Origin: Roseateles_E cavernae
GTDB lineage: Bacteria > Pseudomonadota > Gammaproteobacteria > Burkholderiales > Burkholderiaceae_C
Assembly (NCBI RefSeq): GCF_040187885.1
Contig: NZ_JBDPLH010000003.1
Location: 1-64,000, forward strand
Direction of reading: 5' to 3'
DNA: 64,000 nt
Shown here in pieces: positions 9,314-17,002 of this stretch (within the stretch, counting starts at the first letter, position 1; each line of letters begins with the position of its first letter). Position numbers and translations under genes: made by a program. The notes beneath the pieces are model-generated. The model saw nothing but the letters and a program-made list of their open reading frames with translations, was not told the DNA's origin and ran no database searches.

Positions 9314-10119
9314 TCTTGCACCAGGACCAGCGGCAGGTCCAACGCGATTTCGTGGTTGAAAGAGACCGGGATATCGCCAATCCAGGCGCCGTGCCGGAAC
9401 GCGTCTTCCGCCTGTGGGAAGGGGAGCCGCGTGCGCTTTGCCGCCCTTTCGAGGAGACGTTTGAGCGACACGTTCCGCTCGTAGGCGAACATGAAGTGTT
9501 CCTTGAACAGCTTCCGCAGCACCAGGTCAGGCTGCCACCGATTCAAGTACCACTTGCGCGTATAGCGAAGCGCCGAAAGCGTCGTCAGGTGATTCGGGAG
9601 GCCCTTCATGTCAATGAGCTGCCAGGGGATCCCGTTGCGCTCGCACCAGAGCCGCTCAACATTCAGCTTGGCCGTGGTCGCGGCGTCCAGCTGTTGATAG
9701 GGCGGCTTGATGCTGGCTGCTCGTGTCTGGCTCGTGCCGCTGACTTCCTCTGTCACGAGAAAATCAATCGTGTAGGGCTCCGGCCTCTGCGGACCGCGCG
9801 ACGTCGTCTTGTGATCGATGCCGAGTTCGGCGCAGATGCGTTGGGTGCCGGTGATGTCAAAGATCGGGAACTGTTCCCTCACGTCCTCAACGCCCTTCTT
9901 GCGCTCGAGGATGAAGAAGTACAGGGTCTCGAAATCCGACAGCAGTTCGTACGATCTTCCGTTGCGGATGCTGTTTGGGGTGTCGCAGGTGCCGCGTGAC
10001 TTGATCTCCGCCGTGGTGTACCAGGAGAGGTAGCTCACGCCACTGCCGCAGCCGCGCCCTCGCTTGATCTTTCTAGCGAGGTAGGCTGGATAAAGCTTGG
10101 GATCGGCAGTCCATTCCAT
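9310..10119 (-). CDS. tnsA: TnsA-like endonuclease
   Basis: This protein should make the 5' strand cuts that allow cut-and-paste transposition. The restriction-enzyme-like core is visible: E in LLSDFETLYFF, REQFPI, D in PYTIDFLV and K in AASIKPP, spaced like E63, D114 and K132 of Tn7 TnsA. The position equivalent to Tn7 Q130 is serine. The C-terminal half (from QQLDAATTAKLNVERLWC) matches the helical TnsC-binding TnsA C-domain. The open frame extends to an ATG at 10185, but that start lacks a ribosome site. The ATG at 10117-10119 gives 269 aa, the usual TnsA length, with AGAG 9 nt ahead. It is first gene of the tnsABC operon. Confidence 0.85.
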   Translation of the reverse strand: MEWTADPKLYPAYLARKIKRGRGCGSGVSYLSWYTTAEIKSRGTCDTPNSIRNGRSYELLSDFETLYFFILERKKGVEDVREQFPIFDITGTQRICAELGIDHKTTSRGPQRPEPYTIDFLVTEEVSGTSQTRAASIKPPYQQLDAATTAKLNVERLWCERNGIPWQLIDMKGLPNHLTTLSALRYTRKWYLNRWQPDLVLRKLFKEHFMFAYERNVSLKRLLERAAKRTRLPFPQAEDAFRHGAWIGDIPVSFNHEIALDLPLVLVQE

Positions 10120-10267
10120 CGTCGCAGTCTCTTCCTCTGGGATGGAAAAGTCCACAATAGATGGGAAAATGCAACACTTGCGCATCTAACTGGGGATGAC
10201 GCCCCGCATTTATTGCAAGTTCAAGCCTGTTTGGCAGAGTAAATCCGTCAGGCTGGGCTTCGTTGCC
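10120..10267. other. Presumed right end of the Tn7-like element and tns promoter
   Basis: This stretch lies between tnsA and the LysR stop codon, the place where Tn7 carries its right end. Reading toward tnsA, two similar words, TTGCATTTTCCCATC and GTGGACTTTTCCATC, occur about 21 bp apart and could be TnsB sites. There is also an imperfect dyad ATGCGCAAGTGTTGCAT. The exact terminus and target duplication could not be fixed by eye. Confidence 0.4.
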
Positions 10268-11140
10268 TCAGGTCAAGCCCTGCGCCAAGGCCTCAAACAC
10301 CACGTGTATCCGCCGCGACGTCCGCAGCTCGCGGTGTGTCACCAGCCAGATCGGAAACCGCACCGGCGGCAGGTCGTCGAGCACGCGGACCATGCTCGGC
10401 GTGGCGAGGGCGATCTCTTCCATCATCGCGCCTATGCCCATGCCTTGTTGCACCAGTGCCCAGTGGGCCACCGTGTGGTCGGCATAGCAGCTGAAGTTGG
10501 CTTCGTTCAGGGGCAGGCCGTGCGTGCGCAGGTAGGCCAGGTACCGGCCCGAGCGGTCGGAGCCCACGAAGGGCAGCAGGGCGGCGTCCGTGGCGCTGCG
10601 CGGATGGCCGTGGACTTTCACCCAGTCTTCTGAGGCGTAGAAGTGAGCCGTGGCCTCCCGGATCAGCCGGGCGATCAGTTCCGGCTGCTCGGGCTTGACG
10701 TGGCGGATGGCGATGTCCGCCTCGCGCCGCAGCAGGTCGCTCTGCACATTGGTCGGGATCACCTCGACGGCGATGCCGGGCTCCTGCTCGCGCAACTGCC
10801 GCAGCAGCGGCGGCAGCAAGATGGCGGCCACCGCGTCGGAGGCCGACACCGAGACCACGCCGCCGACGGCCTGCGAGCGGCCGCTGGCAGCCAGCCCCAT
10901 GGCTTCGGCGGCCGCGCCCATGGCGCGCGCGTGTTCCAGCAGGTCCAGCCCGGTGGAAGTCAGCGCCATGGCCTTGCCGACCCGCTCGAACAGGGTCACG
11001 CCCATGCGCTGTTCTATGGCGGCCACCTGGCGGCTCAGGGTGGGCTGGCTCAAGCCCAGCTTGCGGGCGGCGGCCGAGAGCGAGCCGGTTTCAGCGGTCT
11101 CCAGAAAGGCCTTGAGCTGGTTCCAATCGAGGTTGCTCAT
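10268..11140 (-). CDS. LysR-family transcriptional regulator
   Basis: A 290-aa LysR regulator. The winged HTH starts at NLDWNQLKAFLETAETGS with AAARKLGLSQPTLSRQVAAIE, followed by a co-inducer-binding domain. The ATG at 11138-11140 is preferred over an upstream start that adds 15 atypical residues. It is divergent from a methyltransferase gene, so that gene is a plausible target. The last codons abut the presumed right end of the Tn7-like element, yet the protein looks complete, as expected if the transposon inserted just past the gene. The regulated pathway cannot be named. Confidence 0.85.
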   Translation of the reverse strand: MSNLDWNQLKAFLETAETGSLSAAARKLGLSQPTLSRQVAAIEQRMGVTLFERVGKAMALTSTGLDLLEHARAMGAAAEAMGLAASGRSQAVGGVVSVSASDAVAAILLPPLLRQLREQEPGIAVEVIPTNVQSDLLRREADIAIRHVKPEQPELIARLIREATAHFYASEDWVKVHGHPRSATDAALLPFVGSDRSGRYLAYLRTHGLPLNEANFSCYADHTVAHWALVQQGMGIGAMMEEIALATPSMVRVLDDLPPVRFPIWLVTHRELRTSRRIHVVFEALAQGLT

Positions 11141-11234
11141 GCGTTTGTGTATATGTCCGCTGCAATTTATCGCAGTTTCTATCAAGTACGTGCATGACTA
11201 CCATGGCACCGCCGCGTATCACCGAGTCCTGCCC

Positions 11235-11933
11235 ATGCCGTCTCCCCCCACTGCGTCCTTTGCCGAGAGTGCCTCGCCGTCACCGCTGAGCGAGTCCATC
11301 GCACGCAAGGCCCGGTTCTGGGACCGTGTCGCCCGCAAGTACGCGGCCGACCCGATCGCCGACTTGGCGGGCTACGAGGCCACGCTGGCGCGTGTGCAGG
11401 CCCTGCTCTCGACCGACCAGAACGTGCTGGAGATCGGCTGTGGCACCGGCAGCACCGCGCTGCGTTTGGCGCCCTGCACACGCCGCCTGCTGGCGACCGA
11501 CGTGTCTGCCGAGATGATCGGCATCGCCCGCGAGAAGCTGGCGGCCCAGCCCCTGCCGCAGCTGAGCTTTGCCGTGGCCGACGCTGAGGCAGGGGTGGCC
11601 GGCGCGGGCGAGTTCGATGCGGTGCTGGCGTTCAACCTGCTGCATCTGGTGAGCGACCTGGACCAGACGCTGGCTTCGGTGATGCAGACCTTGCGGCCGG
11701 GCGGCCGGCTGATTTCCAAGACCGCTTGCCTCTCGGAGATGAACCCGCTGATTCCCTGGCTGGCATTGCCGCTGATGCGTGCCATCGGCAAGGCGCCGAG
11801 GGTGTTGTGTTTCAACGGCAAGGAGCTTGAGGCGGCAATTGCCCGGCACGGCTTTTTCATCGAATCGGTCGAGCGGCATGGCAGCAAGGGCAAGGACATC
11901 CGCGTCGTCATCGTGGCCCGCAAGCCGGGCTGA
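11235..11933 (+). CDS. Class I SAM-dependent methyltransferase
   Basis: A 232-aa Rossmann-fold methyltransferase. Motif I is VLEIGCGTGSTALRLAP (SAM binding), followed by the acidic LLATDVSAEMI loop, FDAVLAFNLLHLV, and LRPGGRLISKT. The ATG at 11235 is chosen because the conserved part begins just after it; the open frame upstream only mirrors the divergent LysR gene. The substrate is not evident. The wide catalytic-region pattern resembles UbiE/COQ5-like or small-molecule methyltransferases. It stands alone, divergent from the LysR regulator. Confidence 0.8.
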   Translation: MPSPPTASFAESASPSPLSESIARKARFWDRVARKYAADPIADLAGYEATLARVQALLSTDQNVLEIGCGTGSTALRLAPCTRRLLATDVSAEMIGIAREKLAAQPLPQLSFAVADAEAGVAGAGEFDAVLAFNLLHLVSDLDQTLASVMQTLRPGGRLISKTACLSEMNPLIPWLALPLMRAIGKAPRVLCFNGKELEAAIARHGFFIESVERHGSKGKDIRVVIVARKPG

Positions 11934-11960
11934 GTCTCCCCGCGCATCGGCGATGAAGCA

Positions 11961-11995
11961 AAAAAAGACCCCGGCACGCCAAGACGCGCCGGGGT
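11961..11995 (-). terminator. Rho-independent terminator of sbp
   Basis: A stem formed by ACCCCGGC (11968-11975) and GCCGGGGT (11988-11995) is followed on the minus strand by TCTTTTTTT. It lies 58 bp beyond the sbp stop codon and faces the methyltransferase, so it may also slow transcription from that side. Confidence 0.8.
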
Positions 11996-12052
11996 TGAGG
12001 TCGATAAGACTCAGCCTATCGAGGAGACAAACAATGCAGGGGCCAGGTCTTG

Positions 12053-13069
12053 TCAGCGACCGCCGGGCGTGTAGATCTGGTCGAACACACCGCCGTCGGC
12101 GAAGTGGGTCTTCTGGGCCGTGCGCCAGCCGCCGAAGACCTCGTCGACGGTGATCAGCTTGACCTGGGCGAACTGCTCGCTGAACTTGGCGGCGATCTTG
12201 GCGTCGCGCGGGCGGTAGTAGTGCTTGCCGGCGATCTCCTGGCCTTCGGGGCTGTACAGATACTCCAGATAGGCCTGGGCCTGCTTGCGGGTGCCGCGCT
12301 TGTCGACCACCTTGTCGACCACTGCCACCGGCGGCTCGGCCAGGATGGACAGGCTGGGCGTGACGATCTGGAACTTGTCCGGGCCGAGTTCCTTGACCGC
12401 CAGGAAGGCCTCGTTCTCCCACGAGATCAGCACATCGCCGATGCCGCGTTCGGTGAAGCTGGTCAGCGAGCCGCGCGCGCCGGAGTCCAGCACCTTGGTG
12501 TTGGTGTAGATGCGCTTGACCAGGTCCTTGGCCTTGTCGGCATTGCCGCCCGGCTGGGCCAGCGCATAACCCCAGGCGGCCAGATAGTTCCAGCGGGCGC
12601 CGCCCGATGTCTTGGGGTTCGGGGTCACGACCTCGACGCCGGGGCGGGCCAGATCGTTCCAGTCCTTGATCGCCTTCGGATTGCCCTTGCGCACCAGGAA
12701 CACGATGGTCGAGGTGTAGGGGCTGGCGTTCTGCGGCAGACGCTTTTGCCAGTCGGCCGGGATCAGCTTGGCGTTGTCGTGCAGCGCATCGACGTCATAG
12801 GCCAGGGCCAGGGTCACGACATCGGCCTCCAGGCCATCGATCACCGAGCGGGCCTGCTTGCCCGAGCCGCCATGCGACTGCTTGACCGTCACGGTCTCGC
12901 CGCTCTTGGCCTTCCACTGCTTGATGAAGGCGGCGTTGAAGTCCTGGTAGAGCTCGCGGGTCGGGTCGTAGGAGACGTTGAGCAGGGTGGTCTGGGCCTG
13001 GGCCGTGGAGGCCAGGCCCAGCAGGGTGCTGACGGTCAGCAGGGACAGGGTGCGTCGGATGGCGTTCAC
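12053..13069 (-). CDS. sbp: Periplasmic sulfate-binding protein
   Basis: A 338-aa protein with a signal peptide (cleavage after STAQAQ) and the Sbp/CysP family core: LLNVSYDPTRELYQDFN, the substrate-loop KQSHGGSGKQA, FLVRKGNPKAIKDW, TPNPKTSGGARWNYLAAW and YRPRD. It captures sulfate or thiosulfate for the CysTWA transporter. It is monocistronic with its own terminator and lies near, but not inside, the cys transport operon, so the locus has two binding proteins for one permease. A GAACGAAGAA motif lies just upstream (about 13137), similar to that in front of ssuE. Confidence 0.92.
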   Translation of the reverse strand: MNAIRRTLSLLTVSTLLGLASTAQAQTTLLNVSYDPTRELYQDFNAAFIKQWKAKSGETVTVKQSHGGSGKQARSVIDGLEADVVTLALAYDVDALHDNAKLIPADWQKRLPQNASPYTSTIVFLVRKGNPKAIKDWNDLARPGVEVVTPNPKTSGGARWNYLAAWGYALAQPGGNADKAKDLVKRIYTNTKVLDSGARGSLTSFTERGIGDVLISWENEAFLAVKELGPDKFQIVTPSLSILAEPPVAVVDKVVDKRGTRKQAQAYLEYLYSPEGQEIAGKHYYRPRDAKIAAKFSEQFAQVKLITVDEVFGGWRTAQKTHFADGGVFDQIYTPGGR

Positions 13070-13174
13070 GGCATGGACCTTCTTGATTTGAGGTGTGGCG
13101 GGGAGACTTGACTGTAGGGAGCGCCTGCGCGCTTGTGAACGAAGAAGAGTTGCTTTGCTTTGCAGCGTGGGCGC

Positions 13175-14119
13175 TCAGGCCGCCAGCAGGCCCTGGCGCG
13201 CTTCCTCGACGGCGGCGCGCGTCAGCGGCGCGGCGAAGGTCGAGATGAAGGCGTAGACATAGTCGCGCAGATAGGCATCGCGGCGCACCGCCAGCCGGGT
13301 CATGTTGTCGGCGAACAGATGGCGGCCGTCGATCGCGGCGAGATGGCGGTCGCGCTCCTCGTCGTAGGCGATTGCCGCGACGATGCCCACACCCAGGCCC
13401 AGGTCCACATAGGTCTTGATCACGTCGGCATCCATCGCCACCAGCACCACATCGATGTCCAGGCCGGCGGCGCGGAAGGCGTCATCGATGTGCGAGCGGC
13501 CGGTGTAGCCGGTCTCGTAGGTGATGATGGGAAACTGGGCCAGACGCTGCAGTGTCAAGACCTGACCCTCAGAGGCTTCGCGGGCCAGCGGGTGGTCCGG
13601 CGGCGTCACGATGGTGTGGGTCCAGCGGTAGCAGGGCAGGGCCACCAGCTCGTCGAACTGGGCCAGCGCCTCGGTGGCGATGCCGACATCGGCCTCGCCG
13701 TCCAGCAGCAGCTTGGCCACCTGCTGCGGCGAGCCCTGCTGCATATGCAGCATCACATCGGGGTGGGCGGCGCGGAAGTCGCGCACCACCGGCGGCAGCG
13801 CATAGCGGGCCTGGCTGTGGGTGGCGGCGATCCGCAGCGCACCGCTGCCGGCGCGGGCGAAATCGTCGCCGGCACGGCGCAGATTCTCGGCCTCGTGCAG
13901 CAGGCGCTCGACGATGGGCATGACCTGGCGGCCCGGCTCGGTCAGACCGGTCAGGCGCTTGCCGGCACGCACGAAGAGGTCGATGCCCAGCTCGTCCTCG
14001 AGCTCGCGGATCTGGCGGCTGACGCCGGGCTGCGAGGTGTGCAGCGCCTGCGCCACCTCGGTCAGGTTGAAGCTGCGGCGCTGGGCCTCGCGGACGGATC
14101 GGAGTTGTTGGAAATTCAC
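13175..14119 (-). CDS. cysB: CysB-type LysR regulator of sulfur assimilation
   Basis: A 314-aa LysR protein opening MNFQQLRSVREAQRR with the CysB-type HTH LTEVAQALHTSQPGVSRQ, and with CysB ligand-domain hallmarks ATHTQARYALP (here ATHSQARYALP), GEADVGIATEAL and MDADVIKTYV. CysB activates sulfate and sulfonate genes when N-acetylserine is present and sulfide is low. It sits between sbp and a second CysB-like gene. A dyad CTTAT-TCCG-ATAAG lies about 62-75 bp upstream of the start and may be autoregulatory. The name is by family; which paralog is the orthodox CysB and which is Cbl- or SsuR-like cannot be settled here. Confidence 0.88.
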   Translation of the reverse strand: MNFQQLRSVREAQRRSFNLTEVAQALHTSQPGVSRQIRELEDELGIDLFVRAGKRLTGLTEPGRQVMPIVERLLHEAENLRRAGDDFARAGSGALRIAATHSQARYALPPVVRDFRAAHPDVMLHMQQGSPQQVAKLLLDGEADVGIATEALAQFDELVALPCYRWTHTIVTPPDHPLAREASEGQVLTLQRLAQFPIITYETGYTGRSHIDDAFRAAGLDIDVVLVAMDADVIKTYVDLGLGVGIVAAIAYDEERDRHLAAIDGRHLFADNMTRLAVRRDAYLRDYVYAFISTFAAPLTRAAVEEARQGLLAA

Positions 14120-14180
14120 GGCAAGGGGCTCTCGTTATTTGTTTTTCATTATTGAGAGTCGCCCGCTGCCTGTCCTCCAA

Positions 14181-14194
14181 CTTATTCCGATAAG
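14181..14194. promoter_or_regulatory. Dyad CTTAT-TCCG-ATAAG, candidate CysB site
   Basis: A perfect 5-bp dyad lies upstream of the first cysB. The word CTTATTCCG recurs inverted at 18971-18979 upstream of the cys transport operon, which supports a shared regulator. The assignment to CysB is inferred from gene context. Confidence 0.4.
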
Positions 14195-14208
14195 GATATG
14201 AACAAGGA

Positions 14209-15138
14209 TCAGGCCTCGCTCAGCGCGGCGCGCACCGCGTCCTCGCTGAGGTCGGCCACGCACTCCTGCAGGAAACGATAGGCATAGCCGCGCAGATAGT
14301 GGCCGCGCTTGAGCGCGATGTGGGTGGTGTTGGCCTCGAACAGATGGGCGGCGTCGAGCAGCTGCAGGCCCTGGTCGCGCTGCGGCTCGAAGGCCATCGC
14401 CGCGACGATGCCGACGCCCAGTCCCACCTGCACATAGGTCTTGATCACGTCGGCATCGAGCGCCGACATCACCAGGTCTGGCGCCAGGCCGGCCTTGGCA
14501 AAGGTCGCGTCGATGCGTTCGCGGCCGGTGTAGCCCTGGTGGTAGGTGATCAGCGGGTGTTCAGCGATCTGCTCCAGGGTCAGATCTTGCCCGCTCAGCT
14601 GTGCCAGCGCATGCCCCTGCGGCACGACCACCGCATGGTGCCAGTCGTAGAAGGGGAAGGTGACGAAGGCATTGTTCTTGCCCAGCGCCTCGGTGGCGAT
14701 GCCGATGTCGGCCTCGCCGGACTCCAGGAGCGCGACGATCTCGGCCGGGCTGCCCTGGTGCAGCACCAGATGAACCTTGGGATAGGCGGCCTTGAAGCGC
14801 GCCACCACCTGGGGCAGGGCATAGCGGGCCTGGGTGTGGGTGGTGGCGATGCTCAGCTGGCCGACATCGGCATCGGCGAACTGTTCGGCCAGGCGTTTGA
14901 TGTTCTTGGCGTCGAGCAGCATGCGCTCGACGATCACGGCCAGCTCCTTGCCGGGCGCGGTCAGGCCCAGCAATCGCTTGCCATGGCGCACGAACAGGGC
15001 CACGCCCAGCTCGTCCTCCAGGTCCTTGATGTGCTTGCTGACGCCCGACTGCGAGGTGAACAGCGCCTCGGCCACATCGGTGAGGTTGAAGTTCTGCTGG
15101 ACCGCTTCGCGGATGATGCGCAGTTGCTGGAAGTTCAT
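14209..15138 (-). CDS. Second CysB-type LysR regulator
   Basis: A 309-aa paralog of the adjacent CysB with MNFQQLRIIREAVQQNFNL, the HTH LTDVAEALFTSQSGVSKH, ATTHTQARYALPQVV, GEADIGIATEALG and LDADVIKTYVQVGLGVG. It ends the cys transport operon (its start overlaps the cysA stop by 4 bp), so it is probably co-transcribed with sbp-cysTWA. One of the two paralogs may control sulfate genes and the other sulfonate genes, as with CysB/Cbl or CysB/SsuR elsewhere. The closer match of the SQSGVSKHIKDLEDELG segment to classical CysB makes this the better candidate for the main regulator. Confidence 0.88.
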   Translation of the reverse strand: MNFQQLRIIREAVQQNFNLTDVAEALFTSQSGVSKHIKDLEDELGVALFVRHGKRLLGLTAPGKELAVIVERMLLDAKNIKRLAEQFADADVGQLSIATTHTQARYALPQVVARFKAAYPKVHLVLHQGSPAEIVALLESGEADIGIATEALGKNNAFVTFPFYDWHHAVVVPQGHALAQLSGQDLTLEQIAEHPLITYHQGYTGRERIDATFAKAGLAPDLVMSALDADVIKTYVQVGLGVGIVAAMAFEPQRDQGLQLLDAAHLFEANTTHIALKRGHYLRGYAYRFLQECVADLSEDAVRAALSEA

Positions 15139-16115
15139 GATTCGAAGGCGCTCAGGCTGGAAGCCGTCAAGCGTACCCGCTGGCCCGGTTGCAGGTTCAG
15201 TGCTTCGGCCTGCTCGCGCACCAGCTCGGCCTCCAGATGCTGGCCATCGGCGCCGATCAGCTCGACGCGGCTGGCCACGCCGAAGCTGAGCACCCGCGAG
15301 ACCTGGGCCGACCAGCCCTCGCTGCCCGGCTGGGTATGGACCTGCAGCTGATGCGGCCGCACAAAGGCCGGCCGGCCCTCGTACTCGAGGCGGTTGGTGG
15401 TGCCGAGGAAGCCGTAGACAAAAGGCGTGGCCGGGCGCTCGTAGACCTCGGCCGGCGTGCCGACCTGCTCGACCTTGCCATGGTCCATCAGCACCACGCG
15501 GTCGGCCACCTCGAGCGCCTCTTCCTGGTCATGGGTCACGAAGATGCTGGTGATGTGCAGATCGTCGTGCAGCCGGCGCAGCCAGCGGCGCAGCTCCTTG
15601 CGTACCTTGGCGTCGAGCGCGCCGAAGGGCTCGTCGAGCAGCAGCACGCGCGGCTCGACCGCCAGCGCACGCGCCAAGGCGATGCGCTGGCGCTGGCCGC
15701 CGCTGAGCTGCGGTGGGTAGCGGTCCGACAGCCAGTCCAGCTGCACCAGGTTCAGCAGCTCATGCACCTTCTTCTTGATCTCGCTCTCGCTGGGGCGCTG
15801 CTTGCGCGGCTTGACGCGCAGGCCGAAGGCGACGTTGTCGAACACCGTCATATGGCGGAACAGCGCGTAGTGCTGGAACACGAAGCCGACCTGGCGCTCG
15901 CGCACATGGGTGTCGGAGGCGTCCTCGCCCTCCAGCAGGACCTGGCCCCGGTCGGCCGTCTCCAGCCCGGCAATGATGCGCAGCAGCGTGGTCTTGCCGC
16001 AGCCCGAGGGGCCCAGCAGCGCGACCAGCTCGCCGGTCGGGAAGTCGAGCGAGACATCGCCCAGCGCGGTGAAGCTGCCGAAGGATTTGTGGATGTTGCG
16101 GACCTGGATGCTCAT
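15135..16115 (-). CDS. cysA: Sulfate/thiosulfate ABC transporter ATPase
   Basis: A 326-aa ABC ATPase starting MSIQVRNIHKSFGSF. It has Walker A GPSGCGKTT, Q-loop VFQHYALF, signature LSGGQRQRIALARAL, Walker B VLLLDEPFGALD and H-loop VTHDQEEAL, then the TOBE-like CysA C-terminal domain. It drives sulfate import through CysT/CysW. The much longer upstream frame is a shadow of cysW. The ATG at 16113-16115 overlaps the cysW stop by 4 bp, and its own end overlaps the next cysB start by 4 bp, so the genes are translationally coupled. Confidence 0.95.
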   Translation of the reverse strand: MSIQVRNIHKSFGSFTALGDVSLDFPTGELVALLGPSGCGKTTLLRIIAGLETADRGQVLLEGEDASDTHVRERQVGFVFQHYALFRHMTVFDNVAFGLRVKPRKQRPSESEIKKKVHELLNLVQLDWLSDRYPPQLSGGQRQRIALARALAVEPRVLLLDEPFGALDAKVRKELRRWLRRLHDDLHITSIFVTHDQEEALEVADRVVLMDHGKVEQVGTPAEVYERPATPFVYGFLGTTNRLEYEGRPAFVRPHQLQVHTQPGSEGWSAQVSRVLSFGVASRVELIGADGQHLEAELVREQAEALNLQPGQRVRLTASSLSAFES

Positions 16116-17002
16116 GGCGCTTCCTTGACTTGGGAGTGGGCTTTCCACTCGACGATTTGTTTGATGACCAGGGTCAGCAGGGCCAGCAGGGCCAGCAGCG
16201 AGGCGACCGCGAAGGCGGCGGCGAACTGGTATTCGTTGTAGAGGATCTCCACATGCAGCGGCAGCGTGTTGGTGTAGCCGCGGATATGGCCCGAGACCAC
16301 CGAGACCGCACCGAACTCGCCCATCGCGCGCGCATTGCACAGGATCACGCCGTAGAGCAGGCCCCATTTGATATTGGGCAGCGTGACGCGCCAGAAGGTC
16401 TGCCAGCCCGAGGCGCCCAGCACCGTGGCGGCCTCCTCCTCGTCGCGGCCCTGGGCCTGCATCAGCGGGATCAGCTCGCGGGCGATGAAGGGGAAGGTCA
16501 CGAACACGGTGGCCAGCACGATGCCCGGCACCGCGAAGATGATCTTGAGGTCGTTGCTTTGCAACCAGGGGCCGAACCAGCCCTGGGCGCCGAACAGCAG
16601 CACGAAGACCAGGCCGGCGACCACCGGCGAGACCGAGAAGGGCAGGTCGATCAAGGTGATCAGCAGCTGCTTGCCGCGGAAGTCGTGCTTGGCGATCGCC
16701 CAGGCCGCGCTGACGCCGAACACCAGGTTCAGCGGCAGGGAGATGGCCGCCGCCGTCAGCGTGAGCCAGATGGCCGAGACTGCATCGGGCTCCAGCAGGG
16801 CCGCGATATAGACGGCCCAGCCCTTGCGCAAGGCCTCGATGAAGACCGTCAGCAGCGGCAGCACCAGGAACAGCAGGAAGAAGCCCAGGCCCAGGGTCAG
16901 CAGCGTGCGGCGCACCCACGGCGCCTCACGGGTGGCGGGCTTGCTTTGATAGAGCCCGCCGGGCTTGCGGCTGGTCGTCAGTGTGGAGACTGCGGCGCTC
17001 AT
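16112..17002 (-). CDS. cysW: Sulfate ABC transporter permease CysW
   Basis: A 296-aa integral membrane protein with about six transmembrane segments and the binding-protein-dependent permease loop RDEEEAATVLGASGWQTFWRVTLPN. CysW-type features include LIDLPFSVSPVVAGLVFVLL and MGEFGAVSVVSGHIRG. It forms the sulfate channel with CysT. The start overlaps the cysT stop by 4 bp. The charged, unusual first 30 residues are cytoplasmic. Confidence 0.93.
   Translation of the reverse strand: MSAAVSTLTTSRKPGGLYQSKPATREAPWVRRTLLTLGLGFFLLFLVLPLLTVFIEALRKGWAVYIAALLEPDAVSAIWLTLTAAAISLPLNLVFGVSAAWAIAKHDFRGKQLLITLIDLPFSVSPVVAGLVFVLLFGAQGWFGPWLQSNDLKIIFAVPGIVLATVFVTFPFIARELIPLMQAQGRDEEEAATVLGASGWQTFWRVTLPNIKWGLLYGVILCNARAMGEFGAVSVVSGHIRGYTNTLPLHVEILYNEYQFAAAFAVASLLALLALLTLVIKQIVEWKAHSQVKEAP

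Larger units (their letters stand above)
521..10267 (-). mobile_element. Tn7-like transposon (tnsABC plus two tniQ), boundaries approximate
   Basis: The block carries a TnsA endonuclease, TnsB DDE transposase, TnsC AAA+ ATPase and two TniQ/TnsD-type target selectors, the complete core of a heteromeric Tn7-like transposase. tnsA lies at the right edge and transcription runs inward, as in Tn7. Codon use and GC content are visibly lower than in the flanking chromosome, most clearly from 3 to 7 kb. The only cargo-like gene is a small zinc-ribbon protein. Neither the terminal inverted repeats nor a target duplication could be fixed by eye, so the ends given are the repeat cluster on the left and the LysR stop codon on the right. 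No CRISPR array or Cas gene is present. Confidence 0.8.

Noticed and set aside
521..10267. CRISPR array or Cas genes in the transposon
   Set aside because: No repeat-spacer array and no Cas protein motifs were seen on either strand. Both TniQ proteins are of TnsD length.
15135..16919. A 594-codon minus-strand frame running into cysA
   Set aside because: The first 268 codons are a shadow of cysW (low-complexity, no domain). The true cysA starts at 16115.
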